Assembly (NCBI GenBank): GCA_002709405.1
Contig: PAQV01000008.1
Coordinates: 19,083-65,401, forward strand
DNA: 46,319 nt
Direction: 5' to 3'
Origin: Paracoccaceae bacterium
GTDB taxonomy: Bacteria > Pseudomonadota > Alphaproteobacteria > Rhodobacterales > Rhodobacteraceae
The position numbers were made by a program, and so were the translations under genes. The notes beneath the pieces are model-generated. The model had not been told where the DNA came from, did no database searches, and saw only the letters and a list, made by a program, of their open reading frames with translations. Shown in pieces: positions 24,019 through 31,329 of the stretch. Each line of letters begins with the position of its first letter. The stretch's first letter is position 1.

Positions 24019-25815
24019 TCAAACGGTCGAGGTCGCCCGTTTCCCGGATGCGGGAAACGGCGCCCCTGCCAGCCGGAGCGCGTCCAGGTACCGGTCGATA
24101 TCTTCCTGGCGCCGATACAGCCGGTCCAGCAGCGGCAGGATGTCGTCATAGGACACGTCCTGCACCTCGGTTGCCCGGACCCAGGCCACCTTCGCCTCGT
24201 CGATCCGCCCGCCCAGGGCCAGCGCCGCCGCCAGCGACCGCAGAACCGACGCATTGCCCGGATCCAGCCGCACCGAGGTGCGCGCGCAATCGGCGGCCTC
24301 GTCGTAGCGCCCCGCCAGGAAACAGGCCGTGGCCATGTGGCCGTAGCTCCAGGGCATGTTGATGTCGCGCGGACCCAGCCGGATCGTGTGCTTCAGCCGG
24401 GCCATCGCCGCCTCGAACCGGTCGGGCCCCGCATAGGCCTCGGCCGCCCCGATCACCAGGTGGGCAAAGACGTAGTTGGGGTTGATCTGCAACGCCGCCT
24501 CGCCCTCGGCAATGGCCCCGTCGCCATCGCCCATCACCCACAGCAGCAGGCCCAGGAAGGCATGGGCCGTTTCGCTGCGCGGGTCGCGTTCGATCGCCCT
24601 ATGCGCCGCCGCCATGCCCTCGCCGATGATCTCGGCCGCCCCGCGCTGGCCCCGCACGAAGACCAGCTCCTGCGCACATCCCGCCGCCAGGGCCGCATGG
24701 AACCCGGCCTCGCCCCCGGTCCGGGCGATCTCGTCCCGGCAGATCCGCTGGCCGGCCAGGATGTCGTCGCCCCGTCGCCGGTGGATCAGCGCCCAGGCCT
24801 TCATCAGCCGTTCCCAGGCCCCGATCGCCGCGTCCGAGGCCCGTGCCGCCCCGCGCAGCCCGGCTGTCCAGATCTCGGACCCGACCGCCCCCACCACGCT
24901 TTCGGTGATCTCGTCCTGCACCTCGAACATGGTCGACAGGGGCCGGTCGAATTTCTCGGCCCAGACATGCTTGCCCGTCTCGGCCTCGACCAGCTGGGTG
25001 GTCAGCCGCAACCGGTCGCCGCCCCGCCGCACGCTGCCCTCCAGGATATAGCGCACGCCCAACTCCTGCCCGATCCGGCGCACGTCCATGGCCAGGCCGC
25101 GATAGCTGAAACTGCTGTTGCGCGAGATCACGAAGATCTCGTGGTTGCGCGACAGCTCGGTGATGATGTCCTCGCAGAGGCCATCGGCAAAGTAATCCTG
25201 TTCGGGATCGCCGGACATGTTGGAAAAGGGCAGCACCGCGATCGAGGGCCCCTCGGGCAGTTCCGGCCGCACGTCCTCGGGCAGCGGCGCCGAAACCGCC
25301 GCGTCCTCGCGCCATTGCCAGGCCCGCACGGGCCGGTCGATGTTCTTCACCTGCTGGGGTCCCAGGTCGCGGAACGGCAGGCCCAGCCGGTCGCGCACTT
25401 CTTCGTGGACCGACCCGGTGACGCAGACCGTGCCCGGCTCGGCCAGCGATTCCAGCCGCGCGGCCACGTTGACCCCGTCGCCCTGGATGTCGTCGCCATC
25501 GACGACCACGTCGCCCAGGTTGATGCCGATGCGGAAGGTCATCTGCTCTTCGCGCGGGGTGTCGCCGTTCCACGCGGGCATCGCCCGCTGCACCTCGACG
25601 GCGGCCCGGACGGCATCGACGGCGCTGGAGAATTCGACCAGCATGCCGTCGCCCATCAGTTTCACAATACGCCCGCGGTGGCGTCCGATCGCCGGATCTA
25701 TGATGTCTTCACGGGCCGCACGCAGGCGGGTCAAGGTGCCTTCTTCATCCTTGCGGATCATGCGGCTGTAGGCGACCAGATCTGCCGCGAGTATGGCAGC
25801 CAGGCGTCTTTGCAT
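24019..25815 (-). CDS. Class III adenylate/guanylate cyclase with TolB-like and TPR-like regions
   Basis: A soluble protein of 598 residues. The N-terminal cyclase homology domain (about 1-165) keeps both metal aspartates (AADLVAYS and LMGDGMLVEF) and the transition-state Asn/Arg pair in VNVAARLE, so it is probably catalytic. The middle (about 190-320) has the SIAVLPFSNMSGDPEQDYFADGL motif of the TolB-like FlgO/CadC-associated region. The C-terminal part is helical repeat (TPR-like, for example AFLGLLLWVMGDGDGAIAEGEAALQINPNYVFAHLVIGAAEAY). This architecture is frequent in alphaproteobacteria; cAMP is the expected product. There is no membrane segment. The input signal is unknown. Confidence 0.88.
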   Translation of the reverse strand: MQRRLAAILAADLVAYSRMIRKDEEGTLTRLRAAREDIIDPAIGRHRGRIVKLMGDGMLVEFSSAVDAVRAAVEVQRAMPAWNGDTPREEQMTFRIGINLGDVVVDGDDIQGDGVNVAARLESLAEPGTVCVTGSVHEEVRDRLGLPFRDLGPQQVKNIDRPVRAWQWREDAAVSAPLPEDVRPELPEGPSIAVLPFSNMSGDPEQDYFADGLCEDIITELSRNHEIFVISRNSSFSYRGLAMDVRRIGQELGVRYILEGSVRRGGDRLRLTTQLVEAETGKHVWAEKFDRPLSTMFEVQDEITESVVGAVGSEIWTAGLRGAARASDAAIGAWERLMKAWALIHRRRGDDILAGQRICRDEIARTGGEAGFHAALAAGCAQELVFVRGQRGAAEIIGEGMAAAHRAIERDPRSETAHAFLGLLLWVMGDGDGAIAEGEAALQINPNYVFAHLVIGAAEAYAGPDRFEAAMARLKHTIRLGPRDINMPWSYGHMATACFLAGRYDEAADCARTSVRLDPGNASVLRSLAAALALGGRIDEAKVAWVRATEVQDVSYDDILPLLDRLYRRQEDIDRYLDALRLAGAPFPASGKRATSTV

Positions 25816-25918
25816 CGTTCATTCCCAACAGGGGTACCCCGGCGAAAGGTTAACCGTGAAGCCGGTTTCGAACAATGATTTTGGCCGGAATTGGCAAACG
25901 GGCCGGGCCGAGCCGGGC

Positions 25919-27361
25919 CTAGCTGCCGTCGGACAAGGCTCCGTTGTCCCAGTCGCCGCTGGCTTCCTGGCCCGAGGCATAGGTCATCGTGCCCGCCCCC
26001 TGGCGCTTGCCGGCCTTGAACTCGCCTTCGTAGATGTCGCCGTTGGCGTAATAGGCCGTGCCCGTGCCCGAGATCTCTCCGCGGTCCCAGTCGCCCACGT
26101 AGCGGAACCCGTCGGGCATGACGATTTCACCCTCGCCATGGCGCTGGCCGGACTGGAACGCGCCGGTGTAGACGGTGCCGTCGGCATAGGTCGCCTTGCC
26201 CTGGCCGTCGCGCAGGCCGGCGGCCCAGGTGCCCTCGTAGCGGTAGCCGTCGGGATAGGTCATCACGCCCTGGCCGTGGTTCAGGGCGTTCTGGAAGGCG
26301 CCCTCGTAGACGATGCCGTTGGCGAAGACAGCCTTGCCCTCGCCCTCGATGACCCCGGCCACCCAGTCGCCGTCATAGCTGGAGCCGTCGGGATAGGTGA
26401 TCTTGCCCTTGCCGTCCGACAGGTCGGCCCGGAAGTCGCCCTCGTAGACCGAGCCGTCGGGATAGGCCACCTGGCCCTGGCCCTCGATCTGGCCGGCCAC
26501 CCAGGAGCCCGAGTAGACATAGCCGTCACTGCCCGTGAAGGTGCCCTGGCCGTGGCGCCGGTCGTCGCTGAACTCGCCTTCGTAGATGTCGCCGTTGGCA
26601 TAGGTCACCTTGCCCGTGCCCTCGCGCCGGCCGCCGGCCAGCTCGCCTTCGTAGACGTCGCCGTTGGGCTGGGTCAGGGTGCCCGTCCCGTCGATCTGCC
26701 CGTCCTTCCAGGTGCCCACGTAGATCAGCCCGTCGGGCAGGGTCAGCTTGCCCTCGCCATGGCGCTGGCCGGCCAGGATCTGGCCGTCGTAGACCGCCCC
26801 GTCGGGATAGGTGATCGTGCCCATCCCCTCCTTGCGGCCCTCGACCCAGTCGCCCTTGTATTCGTACCCGCCCGGGCTTTGCATCGTGCCCTTGCCGTGG
26901 TGCTTGGCGTTCACGAACGCCCCTTCATAGCGCACCCCGTTGGCATAGATCGCGATGCCCTGACCGTTGATCACCCCGTCGACCCATTCGCCCTCGAAGG
27001 TGCCCCCGTCGGAAAAGGTGATCTTGCCGATGCCGTTCGGCTTGCCCTTGGCGAACTCGCCTTCATAGACCGACCCGTTCGGGAACCGGGCCACGCCGAT
27101 CCCCTTGATCTCGCCCCCGTCCCATGCGCCGGTGTATTCGTATCCGTTGGGCAGCGTGTAGGTGCCCTGGCCGTGCTGCAACCCGCCCTGGAAGGTGCCC
27201 ACATAGACCCCCCCGTCCTCGTATTGCTTGGTCTGCACCGACCCGTCCTGGGCCAGCGCCGCCGGGGCCAGCCCGACCGACACCAGGCCCGACACTGAAA
27301 CCGAAATCGCCAGAGCCGAAACGAGCGTCGTCCTGCGGTACGCCATCCTGCGGTAAGCCAT
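25919..27361 (-). CDS. Secreted MORN repeat protein
   Basis: An exported protein of 480 residues built almost entirely of 23-residue MORN units (GxxYxGxWxxGxxxGxG type): 18 full copies and a partial 19th from about residue 45 to the end. The N-terminus is a Sec signal peptide ending near APAALA-QD. Units alternate between a W form (YxGxW) and an F/acidic form (YEGxF), so the true period is 46 residues; the alternation slips at units 9-10. The first five codons are a tandem copy of the next five (MAYRR MAYRR), offering two ATG starts (27361, 27346). MORN repeats bind lipids or form scaffolds elsewhere; here the function is unknown. Confidence 0.85.
   Translation of the reverse strand: MAYRRMAYRRTTLVSALAISVSVSGLVSVGLAPAALAQDGSVQTKQYEDGGVYVGTFQGGLQHGQGTYTLPNGYEYTGAWDGGEIKGIGVARFPNGSVYEGEFAKGKPNGIGKITFSDGGTFEGEWVDGVINGQGIAIYANGVRYEGAFVNAKHHGKGTMQSPGGYEYKGDWVEGRKEGMGTITYPDGAVYDGQILAGQRHGEGKLTLPDGLIYVGTWKDGQIDGTGTLTQPNGDVYEGELAGGRREGTGKVTYANGDIYEGEFSDDRRHGQGTFTGSDGYVYSGSWVAGQIEGQGQVAYPDGSVYEGDFRADLSDGKGKITYPDGSSYDGDWVAGVIEGEGKAVFANGIVYEGAFQNALNHGQGVMTYPDGYRYEGTWAAGLRDGQGKATYADGTVYTGAFQSGQRHGEGEIVMPDGFRYVGDWDRGEISGTGTAYYANGDIYEGEFKAGKRQGAGTMTYASGQEASGDWDNGALSDGS
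27332..27361 (-). repeat. 15-bp tandem duplication of the MORN gene start
   Basis: CCTGCGGTACGCCAT and CCTGCGGTAAGCCAT lie head to tail (27332-27346, 27347-27361) with one mismatch. The duplication gives the gene two start codons in the same frame, each followed by the AYRR codons. Neither has a clear Shine-Dalgarno. Confidence 0.8.
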
Positions 27362-27510
27362 GAGGAACCCCGGGCCTTTCTTTGCTGCGGCCCGAAGGAC
27401 CCTCCGGGCAAGTCTATGCCTCGAAACTAGGCGAGCCCGCCCCGTCGGGCAACGCCTTTTCACCCGCGCCGCCTTTCACCCCGGCCCACATCCCGGTAAG
27501 GAGCGGAGGA

Positions 27511-27570
27511 ATGCCCCCGGCAACCGCAGCTTACCGGCCTGCGGTCGGGGCGCGACAGCACATTGGGTAG
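27511..27570 (+). CDS. Possible short upstream ORF of nadE
   Basis: A 19-codon ORF (MPPATAAYRPAVGARQHIG, TAG stop) has an excellent ribosome site, AAGGAG (27498-27503) 7 nt before its ATG, better than that of nadE. It ends 21 nt before the nadE ATG. Its codons 11-14 form the first arm of a hairpin that closes on the nadE start. It may be a control ORF; chance occurrence cannot be excluded. No amino acid theme is obvious. Confidence 0.35.
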   Translation: MPPATAAYRPAVGARQHIG

Positions 27571-27591
27571 ACGACAGGGGACCCCGACCGC
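27541..27591 (+). promoter_or_regulatory. 10-bp inverted repeat abutting the nadE start codon
   Basis: GCGGTCGGGG (27541-27550) and CCCCGACCGC (27582-27591) are perfect partners. The second arm ends on the base just before the nadE ATG, and the loop holds the likely nadE Shine-Dalgarno AGGGGA (27576-27581). Folding would hinder initiation, while a ribosome on the short upstream ORF would open the first arm. Confidence 0.5.
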
Positions 27592-29250
27592 ATGGCCGAC
27601 CGTTTTCGCGTGACACTGGCGCAGCTCAACCCGGTTGTGGGCGATCTTGAGGGCAACGCCGCGCAGGCCCGCTCCGCCTGGGACCAGGGCAAGGCCGCCG
27701 GCGCCGACCTGGTGGCCCTGCCCGAGATGTTCATCGCCGGCTACAATGCCCGCGACCTGGTGATGAAGCCCGCCTTCCACACCGCCGCCATGGACACCGT
27801 CCGCACCCTTGCCGCCCAATGCGCCGACGGGCCGGCCCTGGCCATCGGCGCGCCCTGGACCGAGGGCACCAGCCTTTATAACGCCTACCTGCTCTGCCGG
27901 GGCGGCAAGATCGTGTCGGCCGTGCTGAAACACAACCTGCCCAACAACGAGGTCTTCGACGAGGTCCGCATCTTCGACAGCGGCCCCCTGGGCGGGCCCC
28001 ATGCGGTGGGTAACACCCGCGTGGGCTTTCCCATCTGCGAAGACGCCTGGCACCCCGAAGTGGCCGAAACCCTCGCCGAAACCGGGGCCGAGTTCCTGGT
28101 CGTGCCCAATGGCTCGCCCTACCACCGCAACAAGTACGAAACCCGCCTGAACATGATGGTCGCCCGGGTCGTCGAAACCGGCCTGCCGCTGATCTACCTC
28201 AACATGGTGGGCGGCCAGGACGACCAGGTCTTCGACGGCGGGTCCTTCGGGCTGAACCCCGGCGGGGCTCTGGCCTTCCAGATGCCTGTCTTCGACGCCG
28301 GCATCGCCCATGTCGACCTGGTGCGCACCGACGACGGCTGGCGGATCGAGGACGGCCCCGTCGTCACCCATCCCGACGCCTGGGAACAGGACTACCGGGT
28401 CATGGTCGAGTCGTTGCGCGACTATTGCGCGAAATCGGGGTTTTCCAAGGTCCTGCTGGGCATGTCCGGGGGCGTCGATTCCGCCCTCGTGGCCACCATC
28501 GCCACCGACGCGCTGGGGGCGGAAAACGTGCGCTGCGTGATGCTGCCCTCGGAATATACCTCGCCCGACAGTCTCGAAGACGCCGAGGCCGCGGCCAAGG
28601 CGCTTGGCTGCCATTACGACTACGTGCCGATCGCCCAGGGCCGCGATGCCATCACCGACACGCTCGCCCCGCATTTCGCCGGGCTGAATTCGGGCCTGGC
28701 CGAGGAGAACATCCAGTCCCGGCTGCGCGGCCTGCTGCTGATGGCCATGTCCAACAAGTTCGGAGAGATGCTGCTGACGACCGGCAACAAGTCCGAGGTC
28801 GCGGTGGGCTATGCCACGATCTACGGCGACATGGCGGGCGGCTACAATCCGATCAAGGACCTGTATAAAACCCGGGTGTTCGAGACCTGCTGCTGGCGCA
28901 ATGCCAACCACCGCGATTGGATGAAGGGCCCCGACGGCGCCGTCATCCCCGAGCGCATCATCACCAAGCCGCCCTCGGCCGAGCTGCGCCCGGACCAGAA
29001 GGACAGCGACAGCCTGCCCGATTATCCCGACCTGGACGCGATGCTGGATATCCTGGTCGACCAGGATGGGTCGATCGCCGATTGCGTGGCCGCCGGCTTC
29101 GACCGCGCGGTGGCCCAGAAGGTCGAGCGCCTGATCTACATCAGCGAATACAAGCGCTTCCAGTCCGCCCCCGGCGCGCGCCTGACCAAGCGGGCCTTCT
29201 GGCTGGACCGGCGCTATCCCATCGTCAACCGCTGGCGCGACCCCAGCTAG
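27592..29250 (+). CDS. nadE: Glutamine-dependent NAD+ synthetase
   Basis: Final step of NAD synthesis: amidates nicotinic acid adenine dinucleotide with ammonia from glutamine. The 552 residues hold an N-terminal nitrilase-type glutaminase domain with the Glu in ALPEMFIAGY, a Lys in LKHNLPNNEVFDE and nucleophile C149 in FPICEDAW. The C-terminal synthetase domain has the P-loop SGGVDS (292-297), the TTGNKSEVAVGY motif and the PPSAELRPDQKDSDSLPDY segment. The fused two-domain form means it can use glutamine directly. It may be under control of an upstream short ORF and hairpin. Confidence 0.96.
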   Translation: MADRFRVTLAQLNPVVGDLEGNAAQARSAWDQGKAAGADLVALPEMFIAGYNARDLVMKPAFHTAAMDTVRTLAAQCADGPALAIGAPWTEGTSLYNAYLLCRGGKIVSAVLKHNLPNNEVFDEVRIFDSGPLGGPHAVGNTRVGFPICEDAWHPEVAETLAETGAEFLVVPNGSPYHRNKYETRLNMMVARVVETGLPLIYLNMVGGQDDQVFDGGSFGLNPGGALAFQMPVFDAGIAHVDLVRTDDGWRIEDGPVVTHPDAWEQDYRVMVESLRDYCAKSGFSKVLLGMSGGVDSALVATIATDALGAENVRCVMLPSEYTSPDSLEDAEAAAKALGCHYDYVPIAQGRDAITDTLAPHFAGLNSGLAEENIQSRLRGLLLMAMSNKFGEMLLTTGNKSEVAVGYATIYGDMAGGYNPIKDLYKTRVFETCCWRNANHRDWMKGPDGAVIPERIITKPPSAELRPDQKDSDSLPDYPDLDAMLDILVDQDGSIADCVAAGFDRAVAQKVERLIYISEYKRFQSAPGARLTKRAFWLDRRYPIVNRWRDPS

Positions 29251-29293
29251 GTCCGGCGGAGTGCCAGCGGCCCTGCACCGGAAAGGGGCCCAC

Positions 29294-29683
29294 ATGCCGC
29301 GCAACGATTTCGACCCGTCGACCGTCCAGCCGGACGGTCGCCCCCCGGCCAAGCGGACCCTGTTCGACGCGGACGAGGGCCAGCCCTGGAAAGGCAATGT
29401 GCCGGGCGAATTGCTGGGCGGGCAGGTCACGGTGCTGACTTATGGCAACGAGACGCCGGGCGAAGGGCCGCGCCTGCACGTGCATCCCTACGACGAAACC
29501 TTCGTGGTGCTTGAAGGCAAGGTGCGTTTCTTCGTGGGGGACCAAGTGATCGACGCGGTCGCCGGTGAGGTCGTCTTTGGCCCCAGGGCCGTGCCGCACC
29601 GGTTCGAAAACCTCGGGCCGGGGCGGATGCAGACGCTGGATATTCACCACAATCCGCGCTGGATCCAGACCGATCTGGACTGA
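29294..29683 (+). CDS. Cupin domain-containing protein
   Basis: Single-domain cupin of 129 residues. Motif 1 is RLHVHPYDETFVVLEGKVRFFVG, with two His and a Glu as metal ligands, and motif 2 is FGPRAVPHRFENLG. The function is unknown; such proteins range from isomerases to sensors. The start is the ATG at 29294 after AAAGGGG. It follows nadE by 43 nt and may share its transcript. It converges on the PfkB kinase gene. Confidence 0.82.
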   Translation: MPRNDFDPSTVQPDGRPPAKRTLFDADEGQPWKGNVPGELLGGQVTVLTYGNETPGEGPRLHVHPYDETFVVLEGKVRFFVGDQVIDAVAGEVVFGPRAVPHRFENLGPGRMQTLDIHHNPRWIQTDLD

Positions 29684-29716
29684 CGGACAGGCCTGGACTG
29701 ATGGACAGGGCGGGAA

Positions 29717-29771
29717 AAGGGCAGCCAGGCACCGCTCCCGCCCACCCACCCCGCGGCACCTGGCTGCCCTT
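29717..29771 (-). repeat. Hairpin with a G-quadruplex-forming loop (copy 2)
   Basis: Arms 29717-29735 and 29753-29771 pair as 13 bp, a 2x2 mismatch and 4 bp. On the minus strand the loop (29736-29752) reads GGGGTGGGTGGGCGGGA: four G-runs with one-base linkers. The stem sequence is unrelated to copy 1 (4736-4790), but design, loop and distance to the upstream minus-strand stop (34 nt, after the PfkB gene) are alike. It also lies between convergent genes, so it may end both transcripts. Confidence 0.75.
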
Positions 29772-29805
29772 GGGGGCGGGCGGTGAGGGCGGTGCTACAT
29801 AAGGG

Positions 29806-30756
29806 CTACATCCGCGTCAGCACGCAGCTTTCGACAAGGTGTTCGGTGGTCTGGGGATCGCACAGCCGCGTGGCCTCGGTCATGCAGGCGGCCGAGGCAG
29901 CGGCCACCCCGTAGCGCAGCGCGGCCTGCAGCGGCGCGCCGCGCGCCCGCGACAGGGCATAGGCCCCGACAAAGCTGTCACCCGCGCCGACCTTGCTGAC
30001 CACCTCGACCTCGGCCCCCGTGCAATGCCAGCTTTGGTGTTCGGCCGACAGCACCGACCCGTCCGGCCCGCGCGCGATGATCACCTGGCGGGCCACGCCC
30101 CGGGCGACCAGCGCCCGGGCGAAGCCGGCGCTGTCCTCGCGGGTGGGCAGGGGGTGGCCGGCCAGGTCCTCGGCCTCGGCCCCGTCCATGCGCAGGGTGT
30201 CGACTGCCTGTTGCGGGGCCTGGGCCAGGGCGTGCAGGGCCGGGCCCGAGGTATCCACGATCAGCCGCGCCCCGCGCCCGGCGATGTGGCGGGCCAGGGT
30301 GGCGGGGAACTCCTTGGCCACCCCGGGCGGCTGGCTGCCCGACAGCACGACCAGCGTGCCGTCGCCGGCGGATTGTTCGACCGAGGCCAGCGCCCGGGTC
30401 ACGTCGCCCGCGTCCCAGTCGGGCCCGGGCATGACAAAGCGGAACTGCACGCCGGTTGCGGTTTCGGTCACCGACAGCGACTGGCGGGTTTCGCCCGGGC
30501 CCTGGAAGGCCACGGTGGGCACGCCTTCCAGCGCCAGCCGTTGCAGCAGCTGGGCGCCGGTCGCCCCGCCGATGGCCACCAGGGCGGTTGCGTTGCCGCC
30601 CAGCAGGCGGATGGCCCGGGCGACATTGATGCCGCCCCCGCCGGGGTCGGTGCGCGGGGCGGTGCAGCGCAGCTTGAGTTCGGGGACCAGCGCCTCGGCC
30701 GTGGTGGCCATGTCGAAGGCGGGGTTGAGCGTGACGGTCAGGATGTCGTTGGCCAT
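29806..30756 (-). CDS. 1-phosphofructokinase family hexose kinase (PfkB type)
   Basis: PfkB-family sugar kinase of 316 residues. It begins ILTVTLNPAFDM, like FruK, PfkB and LacC, and has the substrate glycines DPGGGGINVARAIRLLGG and the ATP/anion-hole motif VGAGDSFVGAYAL with the catalytic Asp. There is no PTS gene nearby, so substrate (fructose-1-P, fructose-6-P or tagatose-6-P) cannot be decided; the 6-phosphofructokinase isozyme 2 role is as likely as FruK. It stands alone on the minus strand. Confidence 0.9.
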   Translation of the reverse strand: MANDILTVTLNPAFDMATTAEALVPELKLRCTAPRTDPGGGGINVARAIRLLGGNATALVAIGGATGAQLLQRLALEGVPTVAFQGPGETRQSLSVTETATGVQFRFVMPGPDWDAGDVTRALASVEQSAGDGTLVVLSGSQPPGVAKEFPATLARHIAGRGARLIVDTSGPALHALAQAPQQAVDTLRMDGAEAEDLAGHPLPTREDSAGFARALVARGVARQVIIARGPDGSVLSAEHQSWHCTGAEVEVVSKVGAGDSFVGAYALSRARGAPLQAALRYGVAAASAACMTEATRLCDPQTTEHLVESCVLTRM

Positions 30757-30841
30757 GGGCGCAGGGTATCTCCGGCGGCGGCGAAAGTTAAGTTTTCGTG
30801 AATCCGTCGCTGTAACGTGTTGATTCTATTGGAGCGGAAAA

Positions 30842-30859
30842 TGTCCCACGCGTGGGACA
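30842..30859. repeat. 18-bp palindrome TGTCCCACGCGTGGGACA, copy 1
   Basis: A perfect palindrome one base beyond the stop of the small metallopeptidase gene (minus strand), followed on that strand by ATTTTCC, so it may act as an intrinsic terminator. The 16-bp core GTCCCACGCGTGGGAC and the next three bases recur at 42135-42153 before the cold shock gene. Confidence 0.65.
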
Positions 30860-30860
30860 C

Positions 30861-31250
30861 TCATTCCCACCAGCGGTCGATCGTGGCGATATCATCGTCG
30901 GACCAGCCGAAATGATGGGCAAATTCATGGACCAGCACATGGGCCACCAGGTCGGCCAGATCGACGTCTCCCCGGTCGCGCCATTCCGCCAGGATCGGCT
31001 GGCGGAACATCCAGATCACGTCCGGCCCGTAAGGCTGATCCAGGCTGCTTTTCTCGGTCAGGGGGATGCCCTCGTAAAGCCCCGTCAGCTCCAGCGGATC
31101 CGCGATCTCCAGCGCGTCCAGTATGTCCCGGTCGGGCCAGTCGGCCACCTGGACGACGACCTCCTGGGCGGCCGCCCGGATCGGGGCGGGCAGGGCGGCG
31201 CGGGCGGCCTGGGCCAGTGCCTCGATATCAGGCGTCTCGAAGGGCGTCAT
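30861..31250 (-). CDS. Small zincin-like metallopeptidase family protein
   Basis: A 129-residue member of the bacterial metallopeptidase family formerly called DUF1025 (PF06262). The zinc-binding HEFAHHFGWSDDD motif (HExxH) lies at the C-terminal end, and the protein finishes two turns later. The family is widespread and its substrate is unknown. The start is ATG at 31250; a longer open frame upstream overlaps the divergent oxidoreductase and is unlikely. Confidence 0.87.
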   Translation of the reverse strand: MTPFETPDIEALAQAARAALPAPIRAAAQEVVVQVADWPDRDILDALEIADPLELTGLYEGIPLTEKSSLDQPYGPDVIWMFRQPILAEWRDRGDVDLADLVAHVLVHEFAHHFGWSDDDIATIDRWWE

Positions 31251-31329
31251 GCCGCCTGATCTAGGCCAGCCGGCCCGCCCCCGCAATTCCCCTGATGACA
31301 GCGCCCGCGCGATGGGTAGTGTCCGGCCC

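Noticed and set aside
25919-27361. Tandem DNA repeats in the MORN gene as a possible CRISPR or satellite array
   Set aside because: The repeats are 69-bp coding units with diverged sequence and an intact reading frame, explained by protein repeats.
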